From: Micromussa lordhowensis
Taxonomy: Eukaryota > Cnidaria > Anthozoa > Scleractinia > Lobophylliidae
Length of the DNA stretch: 64,000 nt
Assembly (NCBI GenBank): GCA_964020085.1
Contig: CAXHUQ010000973.1
Coordinates: 1 to 64,000, forward strand
Direction: 5' to 3'
Within the stretch, counting starts at the first letter, position 1. Every line of letters begins with the position of its first letter. The notes beneath the pieces were generated by a model. That model was not told where the DNA came from, did no database searches, and saw only the letters and a list, made by a program, of their open reading frames with translations. Both the position numbers and the translations under genes were made by a program. Shown piece by piece: positions 1-9,568 of this stretch.

Positions 1-294
1 CTCCCGGGGTCGGTCCGGGTCCAAATGCGAAGTATCGGAGCTGCGCAAAATCTCGCACTATGCTAATCAGCCCGGCAGATCCCCAGGCGTGGCCGGCTGG
101 CTCCCTAGTTAGCCGAGCTTGACGCGTGTCGCAACTTGGCAAACTAATGGCACCAAAGCACTCCTGGGGTCGGTCCGGGTCCACATGCAAAGTTTCGGAG
201 CTGCGCGAAATCTCGCACTATGCTAACCAGCCCGTTTGCTAATTAGCCCAACTTTGCGCGCGTCGCAACTTTGCAAACTAATACCACCAAAGCA

Positions 295-454
295 CTCCCG
301 GGGTCGGTCCGGGTCCAAATGCGAAGTATCGGAGCTGCGCAAAATCTCGCACTATGCTAATCAGCCCGGCAGATCCCCAGGCGTGGCCGGCTGGCTCCCT
401 AGTTAGCCGAGCTTGACGCGTGTCGCAACTTGGCAAACTAATGGCACCAAAGCA
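295..454 (+). repeat. Reference A monomer (160 bp)
   Basis: This is the standard long monomer, used here as reference; there are 213 A units in the window. It begins 'ctcccggggtcggtccgggt' and ends 'ggcaccaaagca'. Against the B monomer it carries 26 additional bases at about unit positions 77-102, within the GC-rich 'ccccaggcgtggccggctgg' region. Palindromic hexamers inside it are CCCGGG near the start, GCCGGC in the extra segment and ACGCGT near position 122. The direction '+' is a convention only, since nothing shows which strand, if any, is transcribed. Confidence 0.95.
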
Positions 455-588
455 CTCCTGGGGTCGGTCCGGGTCCACATGCAAAGTTTCGGAGCTGCGC
501 GAAATCTCGCACTATGCTAACCAGCCCGTTTGCTAATTAGCCCAACTTTGCGCGCGTCGCAACTTTGCAAACTAATACCACCAAAGCA
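455..588 (+). repeat. Reference B monomer (134 bp)
   Basis: This standard short monomer alternates with A. It shares with A the first roughly 73 bases apart from six substitutions, at unit positions 5, 24, 29, 34, 47 and 67. It lacks the 26-bp GC-rich segment and resumes homology from 'ttagcc' to the end. I estimate about 86% identity to A over the aligned bases, so A and B are paralogous halves of an old dimer. Two features are absent from A: the perfect 10-bp palindrome gctaattagc and the alternating gcgcgcg tract. Confidence 0.95.
532..541. repeat. 10-bp perfect palindrome in B (example copy)
   Basis: The sequence gctaattagc is its own reverse complement and occurs once in each standard B unit, hence about every 294 bp. 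It is disrupted to gctgattagc in all E-type dimers, to gctagttagc at 58130 and 59894, and shortened to ctaattag where B carries 'tttcctaatt'. The A monomer has 'cctagttagc' at the corresponding place, so the palindrome is specific to B. Whether any protein binds it cannot be told from the sequence. Confidence 0.8.
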
Positions 589-882
589 CTCCCGGGGTCG
601 GTCCGGGTCCAAATGCGAAGTATCGGAGCTGCGCAAAATCTCGCACTATGCTAATCAGCCCGGCAGATCCCCAGGCGTGGCCGGCTGGCTCCCTAGTTAG
701 CCGAGCTTGACGCGTGTCGCAACTTGGCAAACTAATGGCACCAAAGCACTCCTGGGGTCGGTCCGGGTCCACATGCAAAGTTTCGGAGCTGCGCGAAATC
801 TCGCACTATGCTAACCAGCCCGTTTGCTAATTAGCCCAACTTTGCGCGCGTCGCAACTTTGCAAACTAATACCACCAAAGCA

Positions 883-1042
883 CTCCCGGGGTCGGTCCGG
901 GTCCAAATGCGAAGTATCGGAGCTGCGCAAAATCTCGCACTATGCTAATCAGCCCGGCAGATCCCCAGGCGTGGCCGGCTGGCTACCTAGTTAGCCGAGC
1001 TTGACGCGTGTCGCAACTTGGCAAACTAATGGCACCAAAGCA
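883..1042 (+). repeat. X-type A monomer (representative of seven)
   Basis: One C-to-A change gives 'ggctacctag' where all other A units have 'ggctccctag'. X units start at 883, 5747, 8393, 20473, 25337, 27101 and 29747, always immediately before an R dimer and never after 30 kb. The remaining eight R dimers are preceded by a dimer with the same B-unit markers but without this change. Confidence 0.88.
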
Positions 1043-1176
1043 CTCCTGGGGTCGGTCCGGGTCCACATGCAAAGTTTCGGAGCTGCGCGAACTCTCGCAC
1101 TATGCTAACCAGCCCGTTTGCTAATTAGCCCAACTTTGCGCGCGTCGCAACTTTGCAAACTTATACCACCAGAGCA

Positions 1177-2058
1177 CTCCCGGGGTCGGTCCGGGTCCAA
1201 ATGCGAAGTATCGGAGCTGCGCAAAATCTCGCACTATGCTAATCAGCCTGGCAGATCCCCAGGCGTGGCCGGCTGGCTCCCTAGTTAGCCGAGCTTGACG
1301 CGTGTCGCAACTTGGCAAACTAATGGCACCAAAGCACTCCTGGGGTCGGTCCGGGTCCACATGCAAAGTTTCGGAGCTGCGCGAAATCTCGCACTATGCT
1401 AACCAGCCCGTTTGCTAATTAGCCCAACTTTGCGCGCGTCGCAACTTTGCAAACTAATACCACCAAAGCACTCCCGGGGTCGGTCCGGGTCCAAATGCGA
1501 AGTATCGGAGCTGCGCAAAATCTCGCACTATGCTAATCAGCCCGGCAGAACCCCAGGCGTGGCCGGCTGGCTCCCTAGTTAGCCGAGCTTGACGCGTGTC
1601 GCAACTTGGCAAACTAATGGCACCAAAGCACTCCTGGGGTCGGTCCGGGTCCACATGCAAAGTTTCGGAGCTGCGCGAAATCTCGCACTATGCTAACCAG
1701 CCTGTTTGCTAATTAGCCCAACTTTGCGCGCGTCGCAACTTTGCAAACTAATACCACCAAAGCACTCCCGGGGTCGGTCCGGGTCCAAATGCGAAGTATC
1801 GGAGCTGCGCAAAATCTCGCACTATGCTAATCAGCCCGGCAGATCCCCAGGCGTGGCCGGCTGGCTCCCTAGTTAGCCGAGCTTGACGCGTGTCGCAACT
1901 TGGCAAACTAATGGCACCAAAGCACTCCTGGGGTCGGTCCGGCTCCACATGCATAGTTTCGGATTTGCGCGAAATCTCGCACTATGCTAACCAGCCCGTT
2001 TGCTGATTAGCCGAACTTTGCGCGCGTCGCAACTTTGCAAACTAATACCACCAAAGCA
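1177..2058 (+). repeat. R-N-E cassette 1
   Basis: Three dimers: R ('cctggcag' in A), N ('agaacccc' in A, 'cctgtttg' in B) and E (B with 'ccggctcc', 'gcatag', 'ggattt', 'gctgatt' and 'gccgaac'). It is preceded by an X dimer (883) whose B has 'gaactctcgc', 'acttatacc' and 'ccagagc', and followed by T (2059). Confidence 0.88.
1949..1954. other. ATGCAT hexamer marking E dimers (representative of 27)
   Basis: E-type B units have 'acatgcatag' where standard B has 'acatgcaaag', so the palindrome ATGCAT is present in E dimers only. I count 27 E dimers, 15 of them in R-N-E cassettes. The spacing of this hexamer reads out the higher-order structure. Confidence 0.85.
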
Positions 2059-3646
2059 CTCCCGGGGTCGGTCCGGGTCCAAATGCGAAGTATCGGAGCT
2101 GCGCAAAATCTCGCACTATGGTAATCAGCCCGGCAGATCCCCAGGCATGGCCGGCTGGCTCCCTAGTTAGCCGAGCTTGACGCGTGTCGCAACTTGGCAA
2201 ACTAATGGCACCAAAGCACTCCTGGGGTCGGTCCGGGTCCACATGCAAAGTTTCGGAGCTGCGCGAAATCTCGCACTATGCTAACCAGCCCGTTTGCTAA
2301 TTAGCCCAACTTTGCGCGCGTCGCAACTTTGCAAACTAATACCACCAAAGCACTCCCGGGGTCGGTCCGGGTCCAAATGCGAAGTATCGGAGCTGCGCAA
2401 AATCTCGCACTATGCTAATCAGCCCGGCAGATCCCCAGGCGTGGCCGGCTGGCTCCCTAGTTAGCCGAGCTTGACGCGTGTCGCAACTTGGCAAACTAAT
2501 GGCACCAAAGCACTCCTGGGGTCGGTCCGGGTCCACATGCAAAGTTTCGGAGCTGCGCGAAATCTCGCACTATGCTAACCAGCCCGTTTGCTAATTAGCC
2601 CAACTTTGCGCGCGTCGCAACTTTGCAAACTAATACCACCAAAGCACTCCCGGGGTCGGTCCGGGTCCAAATGCGAAGTATCGGAGCTGCGCAAAATCTC
2701 GCACTATGCTAATCAGCCCGGCAGAACCCCAGGCGTGGCCGGCAGGCTCCCTAGTTAGCCGAGCTTGACGCGTGTCGCAACTTGGCAAACTAATGGCACC
2801 AAAGCACTCCTGGGGTCGGTCCGGGTCCACATGCAAAGTTTCGGAGCTGCGCGAAATCTCGCACTATGCTAACCAGCCCGTTTGCTAATTAGCCCAACTT
2901 TGCGCGCGTCGCAACTTTGCAAACTAATACCACCAAAGCACTCCCGGGGTCGGTCCGGGTCCAAATGCGAAGTATCGGAGCTGCGCAAAATCTCGCACTA
3001 TGCTAATCAGCCCGGCAGATCCCCAGGCGTGGCCGGCTGGCTCCCTAGTTAGCCGAGCTTGACGCGTGTCGCAACTTGGCAAACTAATGGCACCAAAGCA
3101 CTCCTGGGGTCGGTCCGGGTCCACATGCAAAGTTTCGGAGCTGCGCGAAATCTCGCACTATGCTAACCAGCCCGTTTGCTAATTAGCCCAACTTTGCGCG
3201 CGTCGCAACTTTGCAAACTAATACCACCAAAGCACTCCCGGGGTCGGTCCGGGTCCAAATGCGAAGTATCGGAGCTGCGCAAAATCTCGCACTATGCTAA
3301 TCAGCCCGGCAGATCCGCAGGCGTGGCCGGCTGGCTCCCTAGTTAGCCGAGCTTGACGCGTGTCGCAACTTGGCAAACTAATGGCACCAAAGCACTCCTG
3401 GGGTCGGTCCGGGTCCACATGCAAAGTTTCGGAGCTGCGCGAAATCTCGCACTATGCTAACCAGCCCGTTTGCTAATTAGCCCAACTTTGCGCGCGTCGC
3501 AACTTTGCAAACTAATACCACCAAAGCACTCCCGGGGTCGGTCCGGGTCCAAATGCGAAGTATCGGAGCTGCGCAAAATCTCGCACTATGCTAATCAGCC
3601 CGGCAGATCCCCAGGCGTGGCCGGCTGGCTCCCTAGTTAGCCGAGC

Positions 3647-3822
3647 TTGACGCGTGTCGCAACTTGGCAAACTAATGGCACCAAAGCACTCCTGGGGTCG
3701 GTCCGGCTCCACATGCATAGTTTCGGATTTGCGCGAAATCTCGCACTATGCTAACCAGCCCGTTTGCTGATTAGCCCAACTTTGCGCGCGTCGCAACTTT
3801 GCAAACTAATACCACCAAAGCA
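3647..3822 (+). repeat. E'-type end of dimer with C/L neighbours (representative)
   Basis: The E dimers at 3529, 18255 and 23119, always between C and L dimers, differ from the cassette E in keeping the standard 'gcccaac' after 'gctgatt'. They form a second E lineage confined to the 4,864-bp repeat. Confidence 0.78.
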
Positions 3823-4570
3823 CTCCCGGGGTCGGTCCGAGTCCAAATGCGAAGTATCGGAGCTGCGCAAAATCTCGCACTATGCTAATCAGCCCGGCAG
3901 ATCCCCAGGCGTGGCCGGCTGGCTCCCTAGTTAGCCGAGCTTGACGCGTGTCGCAACTTGGCAAACTAATGGCACCAAAGCACTCCTGGGGTCGGTCCGG
4001 GTCCACATGCAAAGTTTCGGAGCTGCGCGAAATCTCGCACTATGCTAACCAGCCCGTTTGCTAATTAGCCCAACTTTGCGCGCGTCGCAACTTTGCAAAC
4101 TAATACCACAAGAGCACTCCCGGGGTCGGTCCGGGTCCAAATGCGAAGTATCGGAGCTGCGCAAAATCTCGCACTATGCTAATCAGCCCGGTAGATCCCC
4201 AGGCATGGCCGGCTGGCTCCCTAGTTAGCCGAGCTTGACGCGTGTCGCAACTTGGCAAACTAATGGCACCAAAGCACTCCTGGGGTCGGTCCGGGTCCAC
4301 ATGCAAAGTTTCGGAGCTGCGCGAAATCTCGCACTATGCTAACCAGCCCGTTTGCTAATTAGCCCAACTTTGCGCGCGTCGCAACTTTGCAAACTAATAC
4401 CACCAAAGCACTCCCGGGGTCGGTCCGGGTCCAAATGCGAAGTATCGGAGCTGCGCAAAATCTCGCACTATGCTAATCAGCCCGGCAGATCCCCAGGCGT
4501 GGCCGGGTGGCTCCCTAGTTAGCCGAGCTTGACGTGTGTCGCAACTTGGCAAACTAATGGCACCAAAGCA

Positions 4571-4730
4571 CTCCTGGGGTCGGTCCGGGTCCACATGCAA
4601 AGTTTCGGAGCTGCGCGAAATCTCGCACTATGCTAATCAGCCCGGCAGATCCCCAGGCGTTGCCGGCTGGCTCCCTAGTTAGCCGAGCTTGACGTGTGTC
4701 GCAACTTGGCAAACTAATGGCACCAAAGCA
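4571..4730 (+). repeat. B/A hybrid monomer, lineage 1
   Basis: This 160-bp unit starts as B ('ctcctgggg', 'ccacatgcaaagttt', 'gcgcgaaat') and becomes A after 'ctatgctaa' ('tcagcccggcagatcc' and the 26-bp segment). The switch lies within 4618-4636, a 19-bp tract identical in A and B. It sits between a P-type A (4411-4570) and a B with 'ctacgcg' (4731-4864). The result is A-h-B instead of A-B-A-B, a net loss of one 134-bp repeat step. It also carries 'cgttgccgg' and 'gacgtgtgt'. Confidence 0.92.
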
Positions 4731-6040
4731 CTCCTGGGGTCGGTCCGGGTCCACATGCAAAGTTTCGGAGCTACGCGAAATCTCGCACTATGCTAACCAG
4801 CCCGTTTGCTAATTAGCCCAACTTTGCGCGCGTCGCAACTTTGCAAACTAATACCACCAAAGCACTCCCGGGGTCGGTCCGGGTCCAAATGCGAAGTATC
4901 GGAGCTGCGCAAAATCTCGCACTATGCTAATCAGCCCGGCAGATCCCCAGGCGTGGCCGGCTGGCTCCCTAGTTAGCCGAGCTTGACGCGTGTCGCAACT
5001 TGGCAAACTAATGGCACCAAAGCACTCCTGGGGTCGGTCCGGGTCCACATGCAAAGTTTCGGAGCTGCGCGAAATCTCGCACTATGCTAACCAGCCCGTT
5101 TGCTAATTAGCCCAACTTTGCGCGCGTCGCAACTTTGCAAACTAATACCACCAAAGCACTCCCGGGGTCGGTCCGGGTCCAAATGCGAAGTATCGGAGCT
5201 GCGCAAAATCTCGCACTATGCTAATCAGCCCGGCAGATCCCCAGGCGTGGCCGGCTGGCTCCCTAGTTAGCCGAGCTTGACGCGTGTCGCAACTTGGCAA
5301 ACTAATGGCACCAAAGCACTCCTGGGGTCGGTCCGGGTCCACATGCAAAGTTTCGGAGCTGCGCGAAATCTCGCACTATGCTAACCAGCCCGTTTGCTAA
5401 TTAGCCCAACTTTGCGCGCGTCGCAACTTTGCAAACTAATACCACCAAAGCACTCCCGGGGTCGGTCCGGGTCCAAATGCGAAGTATCGGAGCTGCGCAA
5501 AATCTCGCACTATGCTAATCAGCCCGGCAGATCCCCAGGCGTGGCCGGCTGGCTCCCTAGTTAGCCGAGCTTGACGCGTGTCGCAACTTGGCAAACTAAT
5601 GGCACCAAAGCACTCCTGGGGTCGGTCCGGGTCCACATGCAAAGTTTCGGAGCTGCGCGAAATCTCGCACTATGCTAACCAGCCCGTTTGCTAATTAGCC
5701 CAACTTTGCGCGCGTCGCAACTTTGCAAACTAATACCACCAAAGCACTCCCGGGGTCGGTCCGGGTCCAAATGCGAAGTATCGGAGCTGCGCAAAATCTC
5801 GCACTATGCTAATCAGCCCGGCAGATCCCCAGGCGTGGCCGGCTGGCTACCTAGTTAGCCGAGCTTGACGCGTGTCGCAACTTGGCAAACTAATGGCACC
5901 AAAGCACTCCTGGGGTCGGTCCGGGTCCACATGCAAAGTTTCGGAGCTGCGCGAACTCTCGCACTATGCTAACCAGCCCGTTTGCTAATTAGCCCAACTT
6001 TGCGCGCGTCGCAACTTTGCAAACTTATACCACCAGAGCA

Positions 6041-6922
6041 CTCCCGGGGTCGGTCCGGGTCCAAATGCGAAGTATCGGAGCTGCGCAAAATCTCGCACTA
6101 TGCTAATCAGCCTGGCAGATCCCCAGGCGTGGCCGGCTGGCTCCCTAGTTAGCCGAGCTTGACGCGTGTCGCAACTTGGCAAACTAATGGCACCAAAGCA
6201 CTCCTGGGGTCGGTCCGGGTCCACATGCAAAGTTTCGGAGCTGCGCGAAATCTCGCACTATGCTAACCAGCCCGTTTGCTAATTAGCCCAACTTTGCGCG
6301 CGTCGCAACTTTGCAAACTAATACCACCAAAGCACTCCCGGGGTCGGTCCGGGTCCAAATGCGAAGTATCGGAGCTGCGCAAAATCTCGCACTATGCTAA
6401 TCAGCCCGGCAGAACCCCAGGCGTGGCCGGCTGGCTCCCTAGTTAGCCGAGCTTGACGCGTGTCGCAACTTGGCAAACTAATGGCACCAAAGCACTCCTG
6501 GGGTCGGTCCGGGTCCACATGCAAAGTTTCGGAGCTGCGCGAAATCTCGCACTATGCTAACCAGCCTGTTTGCTAATTAGCCCAACTTTGCGCGCGTCGC
6601 AACTTTGCAAACTAATACCACCAAAGCACTCCCGGGGTCGGTCCGGGTCCAAATGCGAAGTATCGGAGCTGCGCAAAATCTCGCACTATGCTAATCAGCC
6701 CGGCAGATCCCCAGGCGTGGCCGGCTGGCTCCCTAGTTAGCCGAGCTTGACGCGTGTCGCAACTTGGCAAACTAATGGCACCAAAGCACTCCTGGGGTCG
6801 GTCCGGCTCCACATGCATAGTTTCGGATTTGCGCGAAATCTCGCACTATGCTAACCAGCCCGTTTGCTGATTAGCCGAACTTTGCGCGCGTCGCAACTTT
6901 GCAAACTAATACCACCAAAGCA
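6041..6922 (+). repeat. R-N-E cassette 2
   Basis: Preceded by X (5747) and followed by T (6923). Its T dimer has 'ctacgcg' and 'gcgtgcgtc' in B, which the T at 2059 lacks. Confidence 0.87.
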
Positions 6923-8686
6923 CTCCCGGGGTCGGTCCGGGTCCAAATGCGAAGTATCGGAGCTGCGCAAAATCTCGCACTATGGTAATCAGCCCGGCAG
7001 ATCCCCAGGCATGGCCGGCTGGCTCCCTAGTTAGCCGAGCTTGACGCGTGTCGCAACTTGGCAAACTAATGGCACCAAAGCACTCCTGGGGTCGGTCCGG
7101 GTCCACATGCAAAGTTTCGGAGCTACGCGAAATCTCGCACTATGCTAACCAGCCCGTTTGCTAATTAGCCCAACTTTGCGTGCGTCGCAACTTTGCAAAC
7201 TAATACCACCAAAGCACTCCCGGGGTCGGTCCGGGTCCAAATGCGAAGTATCGGAGCTGCGCAAAATCTCGCACTATGCTAATCAGCCCGGCAGATCCCC
7301 AGGCGTGGCCGGCTGGCTCCCTAGTTAGCCGAGCTTGACGCGTGTCGCAACTTGGCAAACTAATGGCACCAAAGCACTCCTGGGGTCGGTCCGGGTCCAC
7401 ATGCAAAGTTTCGGAGCTGCGCGAAATCTCGCACTATGCTAACCAGCCCGTTTGCTAATTAGCCCAACTTTGCGCGCGTCGCAACTTTGCAAACTAATAC
7501 CACCAAAGCACTCCCGGGGTCGGTCCGGGTCCAAATGCGAAGTATCGGAGCTGCGCAAAATCTCGCACTATGCTAATCAGCCCGGCAGATCCCCAGGCGT
7601 GGCCGGCTGGCTCCCTAGTTAGCCGAGCTTGACGCGTGTCGCAACTTGGCAAACTAATGGCACCAAAGCACTCCTGGGGTCGGTCCGGGTCCACATGCAA
7701 AGTTTCGGAGCTGCGCGAAATCTCGCACTATGCTAACCAGCCCGTTTGCTAATTAGCCCAACTTTGCGCGCGTCGCAACTTTGCAAACTAATACCACCAA
7801 AGCACTCCCGGGGTCGGTCCGGGTCCAAATGCGAAGTATCGGAGCTGCGCAAAATCTCGCACTATGCTAATCAGCCCGGCAGATCCCCAGGCGTGGCCGG
7901 CTGGCTCCCTAGTTAGCCGAGCTTGACGCGTGTCGCAACTTGGCAAACTAATGGCACCAAAGCACTCCTGGGGTCGGTCCGGGTCCACATGCAAAGTTTC
8001 GGAGCTGCGCGAAATCTCGCACTATGCTAACCAGCCCGTTTGCTAATTAGCCCAACTTTGCGCGCGTCGCAACTTTGCAAACTAATACCACCAAAGCACT
8101 CCCGGGGTCGGTCCGGGTCCAAATGCGAAGTATCGGAGCTGCGCAAAATCTCGCACTATGCTAATCAGCCCGGCAGATCCCCAGGCGTGGCCGGCTGGCT
8201 CCCTAGTTAGCCGAGCTTGACGCGTGTCGCAACTTGGCAAACTAATGGCACCAAAGCACTCCTGGGGTCGGTCCGGGTCCACATGCAAAGTTTCGGAGCT
8301 GCGCGAAATCTCGCACTATGCTAACCAGCCCGTTTGCTAATTAGCCCAACTTTGCGCGCGTCGCAACTTTGCAAACTAATACCACCAAAGCACTCCCGGG
8401 GTCGGTCCGGGTCCAAATGCGAAGTATCGGAGCTGCGCAAAATCTCGCACTATGCTAATCAGCCCGGCAGATCCCCAGGCGTGGCCGGCTGGCTACCTAG
8501 TTAGCCGAGCTTGACGCGTGTCGCAACTTGGCAAACTAATGGCACCAAAGCACTCCTGGGGTCGGTCCGGGTCCACATGCAAAGTTTCGGAGCTGCGCGA
8601 ACTCTCGCACTATGCTAACCAGCCCGTTTGCTAATTAGCCCAACTTTGCGCGCGTCGCAACTTTGCAAACTTATACCACCAGAGCA

Positions 8687-9568
8687 CTCCCGGGGTCGGT
8701 CCGGGTCCAAATGCGAAGTATCGGAGCTGCGCAAAATCTCGCACTATGCTAATCAGCCTGGCAGATCCCCAGGCGTGGCCGGCTGGCTCCCTAGTTAGCC
8801 GAGCTTGACGCGTGTCGCAACTTGGCAAACTAATGGCACCAAAGCACTCCTGGGGTCGGTCCGGGTCCACATGCAAAGTTTCGGAGCTGCGCGAAATCTC
8901 GCACTATGCTAACCAGCCCGTTTGCTAATTAGCCCAACTTTGCGCGCGTCGCAACTTTGCAAACTAATACCACCAAAGCACTCCCGGGGTCGGTCCGGGT
9001 CCAAATGCGAAGTATCGGAGCTGCGCAAAATCTCGCACTATGCTAATCAGCCCGGCAGAACCCCAGGCGTGGCCGGCTGGCTCCCTAGTTAGCCGAGCTT
9101 GACGCGTGTCGCAACTTGGCAAACTAATGGCACCAAAGCACTCCTGGGGTCGGTCCGGGTCCACATGCAAAGTTTCGGAGCTGCGCGAAATCTCGCACTA
9201 TGCTAACCAGCCTGTTTGCTAATTAGCCCAACTTTGCGCGCGTCGCAACTTTGCAAACTAATACCACCAAAGCACTCCCGGGGTCGGTCCGGGTCCAAAT
9301 GCGAAGTATCGGAGCTGCGCAAAATCTCGCACTATGCTAATCAGCCCGGCAGATCCCCAGGCGTGGCCGGCTGGCTCCCTAGTTAGCCGAGCTTGACGCG
9401 TGTCGCAACTTGGCAAACTAATGGCACCAAAGCACTCCTGGGGTCGGTCCGGCTCCACATGCATAGTTTCGGATTTGCGCGAAATCTCGCACTATGCTAA
9501 CCAGCCCGTTTGCTGATTAGCCGAACTTTGCGCGCGTCACAACTTTGCAAACTAATACCACCAAAGCA
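8687..9568 (+). repeat. R-N-E cassette 3
   Basis: Preceded by X (8393) and followed by the 'aggcatgg' and 'ctacgcg' dimer. The E unit carries a private CpG-to-CpA change, 'gtcacaac' (9539). Confidence 0.87.

Larger units (their letters stand above)
883..5746 (+). repeat. 4,864-bp higher-order repeat, copy 1
   Basis: Sixteen dimers plus one hybrid monomer (16x294+160) in the order X-R-N-E-T-S-N2-S-C-E'-L-Q-P-h-S-S-S. Landmark A units start at 883 (X), 1177 (R), 1471 (N), 1765 (E), 2059 (T), 2647 (N2), 3235 (C), 3529 (E'), 3823 (L), 4117 (Q) and 4411 (P), with h at 4571. All these landmarks recur 19,590 bases further on. The dimers before it (1-882) are three S units, matching the end of the same repeat, so the upstream part of the window is probably the tail of another copy. 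Confidence 0.9.

Noticed and set aside
278..484. A 68-codon reading frame on the minus strand in nearly every dimer (81 codons in R dimers), starting MHVDPDRPQECF.
   Set aside because: It is open only because the satellite repeats. It has no recognisable domain. Variants change residues freely (D/E, W/C, P/L, A/T, Y/N), X units contain an in-frame TAG, and no promoter or ribosome-related context is seen. It is not called as a gene.
499..510. A gcga/tcgc mini-hairpin in B as a terminator or structured RNA.
   Set aside because: A four-base stem with a four-base loop and no U-run is too weak and expected by chance. A units carry 'gcgcaaaatctcgc', which breaks it.
295..588. CENP-B box (NTTCGNNNNANNCGGGN) on either strand.
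   Set aside because: The closest places, 'tttcggagctgcgcga' and the reverse-strand match near 'gcccgtttgctaatt', lack the required core bases. Centromere function can be neither claimed nor excluded on this ground.
1121..1366. The longer frame in R dimers as a distinct, functional protein.
   Set aside because: The extension results from changes in the preceding B unit ('acttatacc', 'ccagagc') that remove the usual stop. It recurs only because the cassette was duplicated 15 times.
4571..4730. The 160-bp extra units as sequencing or assembly errors.
   Set aside because: Nine units share the same breakpoint plus independent linked changes in two lineages, each in a consistent neighbourhood. 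An assembly error would not reproduce this.
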